Below, piece by piece: positions 7,836-15,158 of a DNA stretch of 18,840 nucleotides. The notes beneath the pieces are model-generated. The model searched no databases and had not been told where the DNA came from. It saw only the letters and a list, made by a program, of their open reading frames with translations. The first letter of the stretch is position 1, and each line of letters starts with the position of its first letter. The translations under genes and the position numbers were made by a program. This DNA is from Brassicibacter mesophilus (lineage in GTDB: Bacteria; Bacillota; Clostridia; Tissierellales; Proteiniboraceae): the NCBI RefSeq assembly GCF_050433385.1, contig NZ_JBNPXI010000042.1:1-18840 (forward strand). Reading direction: 5' to 3'.

Positions 7836-9014
7836 ATGCTTTTAGATATATTAAAAGAATTTTGGACAAGCACAGGCTTTGTATCACTTACAGGCAAGCA
7901 TATAATAATGATAATAGTAGCATTCGTACTATTGTACCTAGCAATAAAGAAAAACTATGAACCACTACTACTAATTCCCATTGCATTTGGTATGCTGCTA
8001 GTAAACCTGCCACTAGGAGGGTTAATGTCTGAGCCAGTAGTACAAATAGTCAGAGACCCAAACACAGGGGAGTTAGTATCAGAGACAAAACAGCTAGGCG
8101 GACTATTATACTATCTATACCAAGGAGTAAAAAAAGGAATATATCCACCATTAATATTCCTAGGAGTAGGAGCAATGACAGACTTTGGACCACTAATAGC
8201 AAACCCTAGAAGCATACTATTAGGAGCAGCAGCCCAGTTTGGAATATTCTTTACATTCATAGGAGCAATCCTACTAAAGTTTACAGGACCAGAAGCAGCT
8301 TCAATAGGAATCATAGGAGGAGCAGACGGACCAACAGCACTATACTTAACAAGTCAGTTAGCAGACCATTTACTAGGACCAATAGCAGTAGCAGCATACT
8401 CATACATGGCATTAGTACCAATTATACAGCCGCCAATAATGAGAGCATTAACAACAGAAAAAGAAAGAAAAGTAAAAATGGATCAGCTAAGACCAGTATC
8501 AAAAGTAGAAAAGATTATATTTCCAATATTAGTAGCAACATTCTGTATACTACTACTTCCATCATCAGCACCACTAATAGGGATGCTAATGTTTGGAAAC
8601 CTATTAAGAGAATCAGGAGTAGTAGAAAGACTATCAAAAGCAGCACAAAATGAGTTAAACAATATAGTAGTAATCTTCCTAGGAATAACAGTAGGAGCAA
8701 CAGCAACAGCAGAACAATTCCTAGCATGGAATACACTAAAGATTATAGGCTTAGGGCTAATAGCATTCTCAATAGGAACAGCAACAGGAGTAATATTCGG
8801 AAAGATAATGTACAAGACATCAGGAGGAAAAGTAAATCCACTAATAGGGGCAGCAGGAGTATCAGCAGTACCAATGGCAGCAAGAGTAGTGCAAAAAGAA
8901 GGACAAAAATACAACCCTTCAAACTTCCTACTAATGCATGCAATGGGACCAAACGTAGCAGGAGTAATAGGCTCTGCAATAGCAGCAGGAGCTTTACTAA
9001 TGTTCTTTAAATAA
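7836..9014 (+). CDS. mmdB: Na+-translocating decarboxylase beta subunit (OadB/MmdB-like)
   Basis: This 392-residue polytopic membrane protein decarboxylates carboxybiotin and couples this to Na+ export. The central motif GIIGGADGPTALYL (158-171) contains D164, which corresponds to the aspartate (D203 in Klebsiella OadB) of the Na+/proton path. Other family segments are MLMFGNLLRESGVVERLS (250-267), VGATATAEQFL (285-295) and GAAGVSAVPMAARVVQ (about 338-353). There are roughly nine hydrophobic helices. It is the last gene of the operon, 35 bp after the biotin carrier gene and followed by a strong terminator. Codon use is extremely biased to A- and C-ended codons. Confidence 0.94.
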   Translation: MLLDILKEFWTSTGFVSLTGKHIIMIIVAFVLLYLAIKKNYEPLLLIPIAFGMLLVNLPLGGLMSEPVVQIVRDPNTGELVSETKQLGGLLYYLYQGVKKGIYPPLIFLGVGAMTDFGPLIANPRSILLGAAAQFGIFFTFIGAILLKFTGPEAASIGIIGGADGPTALYLTSQLADHLLGPIAVAAYSYMALVPIIQPPIMRALTTEKERKVKMDQLRPVSKVEKIIFPILVATFCILLLPSSAPLIGMLMFGNLLRESGVVERLSKAAQNELNNIVVIFLGITVGATATAEQFLAWNTLKIIGLGLIAFSIGTATGVIFGKIMYKTSGGKVNPLIGAAGVSAVPMAARVVQKEGQKYNPSNFLLMHAMGPNVAGVIGSAIAAGALLMFFK

Positions 9015-9022
9015 TAAATATT

Positions 9023-9055
9023 AAGGACAGTACATAGACCGTACTGTCCTTTTTA
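9023..9055 (+). terminator. intrinsic terminator of the methylmalonyl-CoA operon
   Basis: An 11-bp perfect stem, AAGGACAGTAC (9023-9033) with GTACTGTCCTT (9041-9051), has a 7-nt loop and runs into TTTT. It lies 8 bp after the beta-subunit stop codon. No comparable structure was seen between the eight upstream genes. Confidence 0.92.
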
Positions 9056-9070
9056 GTATTACTATTATAT

Positions 9071-9180
9071 TGAATATTAATAAAAAAGAGCATTGGTGAT
9101 ATGAAGATTTTTTCGTCTCTTTAGCTTAGTTTTCTTAACAAAATCTTATAAGCATTCTATTATTTTTTTATTAATATTCA
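9071..9180. repeat. 110-bp AT-rich element bounded by perfect 17-bp inverted repeats
   Basis: TGAATATTAATAAAAAA (9071-9087) is repeated in exact inverted form as TTTTTTATTAATATTCA (9164-9180). The 76-bp interior holds a second, nested inverted repeat, AAGATTTT (9104-9111) with AAAATCTT (9140-9147). There is no open reading frame and no evident target-site duplication (left flank TATAT, right flank TTTTT). It could be a small non-autonomous transposable element, a structured RNA or a regulatory palindrome. AT-richness raises the chance of coincidence, but 17 exact pairs are unlikely. Confidence 0.5.
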
Positions 9181-9184
9181 TTTT

Positions 9185-9211
9185 TTGACAATGATTGCTT
9201 ATATATATCTT
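9185..9211 (+). promoter_or_regulatory. candidate birA promoter
   Basis: A perfect -35 TTGACA (9185-9190) is followed after 15 bp by TATCTT (9206-9211) as a fair -10. It lies just after the terminator and the 17-bp inverted repeat, about 90 bp before the birA ribosome binding site AGGGAGG (9292-9298). Confidence 0.45.
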
Positions 9212-9307
9212 TAAAAAACTAGCGAGTTGTGATTAAATGTTAAATATAAAGTGAAACTTCTTTTATAGCTTATATTATTAAAGCTTATTATAGGGAGGCT
9301 ATTTAAC

Positions 9308-10294
9308 TTGAAAGATAAAATATTAAGAGTTTTAAGAGATAATAAAGGAGAGTTTGTTTCTGGGCAGCAGATAAGTGATGTTCTAAATGTGAGTCGTACT
9401 GCTGTTTGGAAATATATTAATGTATTAAAAGAGGATGGATATGATATAGAATCAATATCAAGAAAGGGTCATAGGCTAGTAGCATCGCCAGATACACTAA
9501 CCTATATCGAAGTATCTGAACATCTAGCTACAAAATATATAGGTAGAGAGATAATACACTTTGATTGCATAGACTCAACAAATATAAAAGCAAAAGAACT
9601 GGCTTCTAAAGGATGCGATGACGGGACGGTAGTCATATCTGAGCAACAAACTAGCGGCAGAGGAAGATTAGGACGAAGCTGGGTGTCGCCTAAAGGTAAA
9701 GGAATTTGGATGTCTGTTGTCCTCAGACCAGAGATTAATCCTACTGATGCTACAAAGATTACACAAATAGGGGCAGCAGCAGTATGGGAAGCTATGAACA
9801 GCTTAGGCATAATTGCTTACATAAAGTGGCCAAACGATATAGTGATAAATGGTAAAAAGGTATGTGGCATACTTACAGAAATGAGCGGAGAATTGAACAG
9901 ATTAAACTATTTAGTTATAGGAATAGGAATCAACGTCAATATAGATGGAGATAGCTTTTCTGAAGAGGTGAATAAAGTTGCGACATCTATAAAACAAGAA
10001 ATTGGGAGAGAGGTTCCAAGAAGAGAATTAGTGGCTATGATATTGAACAAATTTGAAGAACTGTATGAAGAATTGGTTAATCATGGAACTATAAAGAAGT
10101 CTATAAAAATCTGTAGAGAAAACTCTATTTTGATAGGCAAAAAAATAAAAATAATATCTAAAGAGCAAGAAGTAGAAAGAAAAGCAATAGGGATAAATGA
10201 CGAAGGTCAACTATTAATAGAAGATGATATGGGGAATGTTTCACCACTGATATCAGGAGAAGTTTCTGTAAGGGGAGTGTATGGGTATGTATAG
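9308..10294 (+). CDS. birA: bifunctional biotin-[acetyl-CoA-carboxylase] ligase and biotin repressor BirA
   Basis: This 328-residue protein attaches biotin to carrier proteins and, through its N-terminal domain, represses biotin genes. Residues 1-60 form a winged helix-turn-helix with VSGQQISDVLNVSRTAVWKY (17-36). The catalytic domain has the biotinyl-AMP loop GRGRLGR (117-123), KWPND (173-177) and NGKKVCGILTE (181-191), where K184 or K183 is the conserved lysine. A small SH3-like C-terminal domain follows (about 275-328). It starts at TTG, set by AGGGAGG at 9292-9298. The most obvious substrate in the window is K101 of the decarboxylase biotin carrier. No biotin synthesis genes are in the window. 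The 3' end overlaps the next gene by 8 bp. Confidence 0.94.
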   Translation: MKDKILRVLRDNKGEFVSGQQISDVLNVSRTAVWKYINVLKEDGYDIESISRKGHRLVASPDTLTYIEVSEHLATKYIGREIIHFDCIDSTNIKAKELASKGCDDGTVVISEQQTSGRGRLGRSWVSPKGKGIWMSVVLRPEINPTDATKITQIGAAAVWEAMNSLGIIAYIKWPNDIVINGKKVCGILTEMSGELNRLNYLVIGIGINVNIDGDSFSEEVNKVATSIKQEIGREVPRRELVAMILNKFEELYEELVNHGTIKKSIKICRENSILIGKKIKIISKEQEVERKAIGINDEGQLLIEDDMGNVSPLISGEVSVRGVYGYV

Positions 10295-11252
10295 TGGATA
10301 TATAACTGATGTACCTGGAATTAAGGTTGGACATGAACAAAGCGTTGAAGGAATGACTGGGTGCACTGTAATATTATGTGATAAAGGTGCAGTTGCAGGT
10401 GTAGATGTAAGAGGCTCGGCTCCAGGAACAAGAGAAACTGATTTACTTAGTCCTGAGAAACTCGTAGACAAGGTTCATGGTATTGTGCTATCTGGAGGAA
10501 GTGCTTTTGGGTTAGATGCTTGCTCTGGGACAATGAAATGTTTAGAGGAGAGAGATATTGGTTTTGATGTAGGAGTTACTAAGGTTCCAATAGTCTGTGG
10601 GGCAGTTATATTTGATTTAAACATCGGAAACCATAAGATAAGACCTGATTATCAAATGGGATATAATGCGTGCCTTAATGCCTCTGCAGTGGAAAATAGG
10701 CAGGGAAATATAGGCTGTGGTATGGGAGCGACTGTAGGGAAAATTTTAGGGCCTGAAAATGCGATGAAATCCGGATTAGGAAGTGCAAGCATTAAGATAG
10801 GAGATGTATGGGTTGCAGCCATAGTAGCAGCTAATAGTTATGGAGATGTATATGATTATAAAACAAATCAATTGTTAGCAGGAGTAATAGATAATAATTC
10901 AAAGACATTACTAAATACTTATGAACTAATGAAAAGTGATGGAAAAACAGCAGGATTTCCTATGAGAAATACTACAATAGGAGTAGTAGCTACAAATGCT
11001 TTATTGACTAAAGCCTATGCTAATAAAGTAGCTCAAATGGGTCAGAATGGATTAGCAAGATCTATAAATCCTATTCATACTATGCTCGATGGAGATACAG
11101 TTTTTACAATGTCCACAGGCGAAATAGAAGCAGATGTAAATTTGATTGGGACACTAGCGAGTGAGGTTATGTCTATGGCTATTACAAATGCAATTAAGCA
11201 TGCAGAAAGCTATAATGGAATAATAGCATGGAAAGATTTAAAGAAATATTAA
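10287..11252 (+). CDS. P1 family peptidase (DmpA/BapA-like, family S58)
   Basis: This 321-residue member of the DmpA/BapA aminopeptidase family consists of N-terminal-nucleophile hydrolases that self-cleave into two chains. The start of the fold reads ITDVPGIKVGHEQ, followed by GCTVILCDKGAVAGVDVRG (about 25-43) and VLSGGSAFGLDA (about 67-78). The predicted autoprocessing point is MRNTTIGVVATNALLTK (about 226-242), with cleavage expected between N and the first T, making a threonine the nucleophile. Some members are beta-aminopeptidases that release beta-alanine. Two in-frame starts exist: ATG 10287 is preferred because AGGGGAG (10271-10277) lies 9 bp upstream; ATG 10281 would be only 3 bp away. 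It overlaps the end of birA, so it is probably translationally coupled. No terminator follows before the pan-like hairpins. Confidence 0.85.
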   Translation: MYSGYITDVPGIKVGHEQSVEGMTGCTVILCDKGAVAGVDVRGSAPGTRETDLLSPEKLVDKVHGIVLSGGSAFGLDACSGTMKCLEERDIGFDVGVTKVPIVCGAVIFDLNIGNHKIRPDYQMGYNACLNASAVENRQGNIGCGMGATVGKILGPENAMKSGLGSASIKIGDVWVAAIVAANSYGDVYDYKTNQLLAGVIDNNSKTLLNTYELMKSDGKTAGFPMRNTTIGVVATNALLTKAYANKVAQMGQNGLARSINPIHTMLDGDTVFTMSTGEIEADVNLIGTLASEVMSMAITNAIKHAESYNGIIAWKDLKKY

Positions 11253-11298
11253 AATATGTTAAGAAAGAATAGAAAACTTAAAGATAGTATTGAATATA

Positions 11299-11304
11299 TA
11301 TAAT
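11299..11304 (+). promoter_or_regulatory. weak candidate promoter -10 for the transporter-coaX unit
   Basis: A perfect TATAAT lies 28 bp before the first pan-like hairpin, but the best -35 (TTAAAG at 11278-11283, 15-bp spacing) is poor. Transcripts starting near 11311 would contain both hairpins. Read-through from birA and the peptidase gene is equally possible. Confidence 0.35.
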
Positions 11305-11331
11305 ATACCTGTTAGAATAAAAAGGTAAAAA

Positions 11332-11416
11332 AGCCAGTATCCTTTTGGAGCTGGACTATGCTACACAAAGTTTTTATTATTAAAAAACGACTGGTATCCA
11401 TTTTGGAACTAGAGCG
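11332..11416 (+). ncRNA. tandem two-bulged-A hairpins, candidate pan RNA motif (pantothenate-related leader)
   Basis: Two hairpins of the same design lie in the leader of the ECF transporter gene. Hairpin 1 (11332-11357): AG/CT, then CCAGT/GCTGG, then TCC/GGA with a TTTT loop; A11355 is bulged on the 3' side and A11339 on the 5' side. Hairpin 2 (11388-11416): CG/CG, then CTGGT/ACTAG, then TCC/GGA with an ATTTT loop; A11396 and A11413 are bulged at the equivalent places. The middle stem differs in sequence but keeps pairing (C-G to T-A, A-T to G-T, T-G to T-A). A single stem with two conserved bulged adenosines, often in tandem, is the published description of the pan motif of panBCD leaders. 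The end of hairpin 2 abuts the ribosome binding site GGGAGG (11416-11421). Confidence 0.72.
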
Positions 11417-11429
11417 GGAGGCGATGTAA

Positions 11430-12200
11430 ATGTTAAAAATCAGTTCAAAGCCATCTTATTCAGTTAAGAGGCTGACAATCGTGGGCGTGTTAGGAGCAAT
11501 TTCGGCTGTATTGGGAATGACTCCTATAGGGTTTATTCCGGTAGGACCTACTAGTGCCACGATAATGCATATTCCAGTAATTATTGGAGCAATACTTGAA
11601 GGACCTGTTGTAGGAATGTTAGTTGGTCTTATATTCGGAATCTTTAGCTTAATTAGGGCTATAACAGCTCCTACAGTAATTTCACCAGTTTTTTATAATC
11701 CATTAGTCTCTATTCTTCCAAGAGTATTGATAGGCTTAACAGCATATTATTCTTTTATTTTGTTTAAAAAGCTAGATAAGAAAATTTCTGTAATTACTTT
11801 AGCTGCTGTTTGGATTTCTTCAATATTATACTTGGGGAATAGCTTCGTGAATCAAATTAGTCAGTATGGTGCAGGTTCAGTGGGGTTATGGGAGGTAATT
11901 TTAAGTGGATTGCTAATCGTCGCGTCACTATCTATTGGATATTTTTCTTACAAAAAGTTTAAAAAACAGGCTATAGAAGTAGTACTTTCGGCTGCAATTG
12001 GAACACTGACAAATACAGTAGGAGTACTAGGCATGATATATATTTTTTACGGTAAGTGGTTTGTAGAGAAGGTTGGAGGAGACACTGCTCTAGTAGGAAA
12101 GGTAATAATGGGTATAGGTGTTGCCAACGGTATACCTGAAGTAATAATTGCTATGCTTATTGTAACCAGTGTTGTTATGGGCGTAAGAAAACAATTATAG
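11430..12200 (+). CDS. ECF transporter S component, probably pantothenate-specific
   Basis: This 256-residue integral membrane protein is of the ECF_trnsprt (PF12822-like) S-component type, the substrate-binding subunit of energy-coupling-factor vitamin importers. About six helices are evident. Typical features are the first-helix VGVLGAISAVLGM with small-residue spacing (about 18-30), then PVGPTSATIMHIPVIIGAILEGPVVGMLVGLIFG (36-69), a pattern common to this group. A C-terminal GIPEVIIAMLIVTSVVMGVRK helix ends the protein. No ATPase or T component is adjacent, so it should use a shared (group II) ECF module encoded elsewhere. Pantothenate is inferred from the adjacent coaX and the pan-like leader, not from the protein sequence alone; folate, riboflavin or another vitamin is the alternative. 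ATG 11430 follows GGGAGG; the ATG at 11424 runs straight into TAA. Confidence 0.83.
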   Translation: MLKISSKPSYSVKRLTIVGVLGAISAVLGMTPIGFIPVGPTSATIMHIPVIIGAILEGPVVGMLVGLIFGIFSLIRAITAPTVISPVFYNPLVSILPRVLIGLTAYYSFILFKKLDKKISVITLAAVWISSILYLGNSFVNQISQYGAGSVGLWEVILSGLLIVASLSIGYFSYKKFKKQAIEVVLSAAIGTLTNTVGVLGMIYIFYGKWFVEKVGGDTALVGKVIMGIGVANGIPEVIIAMLIVTSVVMGVRKQL

Positions 12201-12247
12201 TAGATGAAATAAGAACAAATTTAAAAACTTAAAGAGAAGGTGGACTA

Positions 12248-13015
12248 ATGATTTTAGTTTTTGATGTTGGCAATACTAATATAGTTTTAGGAGTATACCA
12301 AGAGAAAAAACTCTTGAATGATTGGAGAATATCTACTGACAGAGAAAAAACATCAGATGAATATGGACTTATAATTGATCAATTATTTAAATATAATAAA
12401 GTTGATATTGAAGATATAGAGGCTGTAATTATATCATCCGTAGTGCCGACCCTAATGTATTCTCTACAGGCTATGAGCATTAAATACTTTAAGAAGGAGC
12501 CTTTGATTGTTGGGCCTGGCATAAAAACAGGTATCAACATAAAATATGATAATCCAAAGGAAGTTGGTGCGGATAGAATAGTTAATGCTGTTGCTGCATA
12601 TGAGAAACATGGCGGACCACTAGTAGTTGTTGATTTTGGTACAGCCACAACATTTTGTGCTATTTCAAAAGAAGGAGATTATTTAGGCGGGGTTATATCA
12701 CCAGGTATAAAAATATCTAGTGAAGCATTAGTTCTAAGAACTGCAAAATTGCCAAAAGTTGAGCTTGTTAAGCCAAAGGAAGTCATAAATAAAAATACTA
12801 TAAATAGTATGCAGTCTGGAATAATATATGGATATGTAGGGCTTGTGGACTATATTGTAAATAAGATGAAGCTAGAAATACCTGGCGAAGTAAAAGAAGT
12901 TGTAGCAACAGGTGGACTGTCTACGTTAATAGCCAGTGAATCTACTACTATAACTAAAATAGATAAATTGCTAACACTAGAAGGATTAAGAATAATTTAT
13001 GAGAAAAACAAGTAG
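12248..13015 (+). CDS. coaX: type III pantothenate kinase
   Basis: This 255-residue ASKHA-fold kinase phosphorylates pantothenate, the first step of coenzyme A synthesis. Type III enzymes are insensitive to CoA feedback and need a monovalent cation. The sequence shows the P-loop-like DVGNTN (6-11), the substrate-site VGADRIVNAVAAYE (106-119) with catalytic D109, the second phosphate motif DFGTATTF (129-136) and GGVISPG (147-153). Length and motif order are normal. It lies 47 bp after the transporter gene with AGAAGGTGG as ribosome binding site, so uptake and phosphorylation of the vitamin are probably co-expressed. Its TAG stop lies inside the stem of the terminator. Confidence 0.95.
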   Translation: MILVFDVGNTNIVLGVYQEKKLLNDWRISTDREKTSDEYGLIIDQLFKYNKVDIEDIEAVIISSVVPTLMYSLQAMSIKYFKKEPLIVGPGIKTGINIKYDNPKEVGADRIVNAVAAYEKHGGPLVVVDFGTATTFCAISKEGDYLGGVISPGIKISSEALVLRTAKLPKVELVKPKEVINKNTINSMQSGIIYGYVGLVDYIVNKMKLEIPGEVKEVVATGGLSTLIASESTTITKIDKLLTLEGLRIIYEKNK

Positions 13016-13033
13016 CGAAAGCTACTTGTTTTT
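13004..13033 (+). terminator. intrinsic terminator overlapping the coaX stop codon
   Basis: AAAAACAAGTAGC (13004-13016) pairs perfectly with GCTACTTGTTTTT (13021-13033) around a GAAA tetraloop. The 9-bp core plus A/T tract is a textbook terminator. The coaX stop TAG (13013-13015) is in the left arm. Confidence 0.92.
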
Positions 13034-13050
13034 CTATAGATGCGGTTGTT

Positions 13051-13077
13051 TTGAAAACTGAAGTATATGTGTATAAT
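13051..13077 (+). promoter_or_regulatory. candidate dusB promoter
   Basis: TTGAAA (13051-13056), a 15-bp spacer and TATAAT (13072-13077) lie between the coaX terminator and dusB. The spacer is slightly short. The ribosome binding site CAGGAGTG follows at about 13099. Confidence 0.55.
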
Positions 13078-13110
13078 ATAAATATTATATAAATAAGCAG
13101 GAGTGATTAA

Positions 13111-14085
13111 ATGAAGATAGGCAACATAGTTTTAGATAACAATGTATTTTTGGCACCAATGGCTGGAGTTACTGATCTAGCATTTAGGTTGATATGTAAG
13201 GAGTTAGATGCAGGTCTAGTATATACAGAGATGGTAAGCAGTAAAGGGCTTTATTTTGACGATAAGAAAACACAGGAGCTTATGGCTATTGAACAGAGAG
13301 AAAGGCCTGTAGCGTTACAGATATTTGGCTCAGATCCTAAGATTATGCATCAAGTTACAATGGAAAAATTAAATCAAAGAGAAGACATAGATATTATTGA
13401 TATAAATATGGGTTGTCCAACTCCTAAAATAGTTAAGAATGGTGATGGAAGTGCACTAATGAAAGATCCAATTCTTGCAGGGCAAGTGACAAAGGCGGTT
13501 GTTAAAGCTTCAAACAAGCCCGTTACAGTGAAAATAAGAATGGGATGGGATGACAACAGTATAAACGCAATAGAAGTTGCAAAAATAATAGAAGAAGCTG
13601 GAGCCGCGGCTGTGACTATACATGGTAGAACTAGAGAACAATTTTATACAGGAACAGCTAATTGGGAAATTATTAAACAAGTAAAGAAAAATATATCTAT
13701 ACCAGTCATAGGAAACGGAGATGTTTTTGAGCCTGAAGATGGGAAAAGGATGATAGATGAAACAGGCTGTGATGCCATAATGATAGGTAGGGGAAGTAGA
13801 GGGAATCCATGGATATTTAACAGAACGGTTGCTTTATTAAAAAATGGTGAAAAAATTCAAATGCCATCAAATTCACAGAGAATAAAAATATGTATTAGAC
13901 ATTTCGAACTATTATGTAGCTTAAAAGGTGATAGAGTCGCAGTGAAAGAAATGAGAAAACATATAGCTTGGTATATAAAAGGAATGAGAAACTCTGCAGA
14001 GATGCGTAATAAGATTAATACTATTCTAACTAAAGCAGAGCTTATAGAAGAACTTCATAAATTTGCTGAAAATATTTTGGATTAA
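13111..14085 (+). CDS. dusB: tRNA dihydrouridine synthase (DusB type)
   Basis: This 324-residue FMN-dependent enzyme reduces uridine to dihydrouridine in tRNA. An N-terminal TIM barrel contains FLAPMAGVTDLAFR (13-26), the FMN/substrate segment DIDIIDINMGCPTPKIVKNG (92-111) with active-site C102, VTIHGRTREQFYTGTANW (about 168-185), VIGNGDVFEPED and IMIGRGSRGNPWIF. The C-terminal helical tRNA-binding domain follows (about 245-324), with KEMRKHIAWYIKGM. Length is typical. It stands alone between a terminator/promoter pair upstream and a weak terminator with a new promoter downstream. The DusB label rests on motif form and neighbourhood near lysS, which is common in Firmicutes. Confidence 0.94.
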   Translation: MKIGNIVLDNNVFLAPMAGVTDLAFRLICKELDAGLVYTEMVSSKGLYFDDKKTQELMAIEQRERPVALQIFGSDPKIMHQVTMEKLNQREDIDIIDINMGCPTPKIVKNGDGSALMKDPILAGQVTKAVVKASNKPVTVKIRMGWDDNSINAIEVAKIIEEAGAAAVTIHGRTREQFYTGTANWEIIKQVKKNISIPVIGNGDVFEPEDGKRMIDETGCDAIMIGRGSRGNPWIFNRTVALLKNGEKIQMPSNSQRIKICIRHFELLCSLKGDRVAVKEMRKHIAWYIKGMRNSAEMRNKINTILTKAELIEELHKFAENILD

Positions 14086-14110
14086 AGTAATTAGGTTTAG
14101 AAGTCTTTCA

Positions 14111-14134
14111 AAAAGGTTTTTAAGCCTTTTATTT
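14111..14134 (+). terminator. weak terminator after dusB
   Basis: AAAAGG (14111-14116) pairs with CCTTTT (14125-14130) over an 8-nt loop, followed by ATTTA. The short stem makes this only a possible terminator. Confidence 0.4.
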
Positions 14135-14160
14135 ACCAAATATACAAAAAGTGCTAATAT
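14132..14160 (+). promoter_or_regulatory. extended -10 promoter of the dehydrogenase-like gene
   Basis: TTTACC (14132-14137), a 17-bp spacer and TAATAT (14155-14160) preceded by TGC, giving an extended -10. It lies 43 bp before the ATG at 14203. Confidence 0.55.
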
Positions 14161-14202
14161 ATATTTAGTCGGGATAAATTTGCAGATGAACGGAGGTTAA
14201 TT

Positions 14203-15138
14203 ATGAAAAGAGTAGTTAGTGTAAGCATAGGCTCATCAAAACGGAACCACAGTGTAAACGTAAATATATTAGAAGAAGAGTTTACAGTTGAAAGAATAGG
14301 AACAGATGGAGATAAAGACAAAGCTATAGCTATGATAAAAGAACTAGATGGAAAAGTTGATGCATTTGGGTTAGGAGGAATAGATATATATCTAAGGTGC
14401 AAGGATAAAAGCTATACTATTAAAGATTCTATTCCTTTAAAAAATGCTGCTGATAAAACTCCGGTTGTAGATGGAACATTTTTAAAGGATACTTTAGAAA
14501 GAAGAGTTATAAGATATATAAATAAAGAAGGTATAATAGATTTAAAACGGAAGAAAGTACTAATAACTTCGGCTCTAGATAGATATGGAATGGCGGAAGC
14601 GTTTGAAGAGGCAGGAAGTATTGTGACATATGGTGATGTTATTTTTGCATTAGGAATACCTTTTAGGGTTAAGTCATATAATACCTTATACAATATTGCC
14701 AAAATAGTTGCTCCTATAGCTGTTAAGTTACCTTTTGAGATGCTGTATCCTACTGGCAAAAAACAAGAGAATACAACTGAAAGTAAGCTTTCTAAATTTT
14801 ATTTAGATGCAGATGTAGTGGCTGGAGATTACCTGTATATAAAGAAACACATGCCTAAGGATATGAAAGGAAAAGTTATTATTACTAATACAATAACAGC
14901 TAGTGATGTAGAAGATTTAAGGAATAGAGGAGTTGAATTACTAGTTACTACAACACCTGAATTAGAAGGAAGATCTTTCGGAACTAATGTTATGGAAGCA
15001 ATGATTGTTGCAATCGCAGGTAAGAAACCAGAAAATATGACAAGTAAAGACTTTGAAGAAATATTAGACAGGTTAGACTTTACGCCAAGGGTAGAGTTTC
15101 TTCAACAAAATCATTTTGAGAAAGTAGCAGGGAAATAA
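14203..15138 (+). CDS. conserved protein resembling Firmicutes 'quinate 5-dehydrogenase' annotations
   Basis: This 311-residue soluble protein has no signal peptide. It opens MKRVVSVSIGSSKRNHSVNV and has DAFGLGGIDIYL (about 53-64), VLITSALDRYGMAEAFEEAG (118-137), suggestive of a Rossmann-like start, and a C-terminal VIITNTITASDVEDLRNRGVELLVTTTPE (about 225-253). Proteins with this opening occur in many Clostridia and are usually named quinate 5-dehydrogenase by automatic pipelines. I recognise the family but see no quinate or shikimate genes nearby, so the enzymatic label should be treated as unproven. GGAGG (14192-14196) precedes the ATG. The next gene follows after 20 bp in the same reading frame, implying a two-gene unit. 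Confidence 0.6.
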   Translation: MKRVVSVSIGSSKRNHSVNVNILEEEFTVERIGTDGDKDKAIAMIKELDGKVDAFGLGGIDIYLRCKDKSYTIKDSIPLKNAADKTPVVDGTFLKDTLERRVIRYINKEGIIDLKRKKVLITSALDRYGMAEAFEEAGSIVTYGDVIFALGIPFRVKSYNTLYNIAKIVAPIAVKLPFEMLYPTGKKQENTTESKLSKFYLDADVVAGDYLYIKKHMPKDMKGKVIITNTITASDVEDLRNRGVELLVTTTPELEGRSFGTNVMEAMIVAIAGKKPENMTSKDFEEILDRLDFTPRVEFLQQNHFEKVAGK

Positions 15139-15158
15139 TCAAATAAAGGGGGACTGGG

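Noticed and set aside
5874..8979. Many long antisense open frames across the decarboxylase genes (Leu/Val-rich predicted products)
   Set aside because: They follow from the A/C-ended codon bias of the sense genes, lack ribosome binding sites and have low-complexity composition; the sense genes are clearly identified.
11347..11381. Hairpin 1 of the transporter leader as an intrinsic terminator with the TTTTT at 11371
   Set aside because: The T-run is about 13 nt after the stem, too far for an intrinsic terminator; the bulged-A architecture repeated in hairpin 2 is better explained as a pan-like motif.
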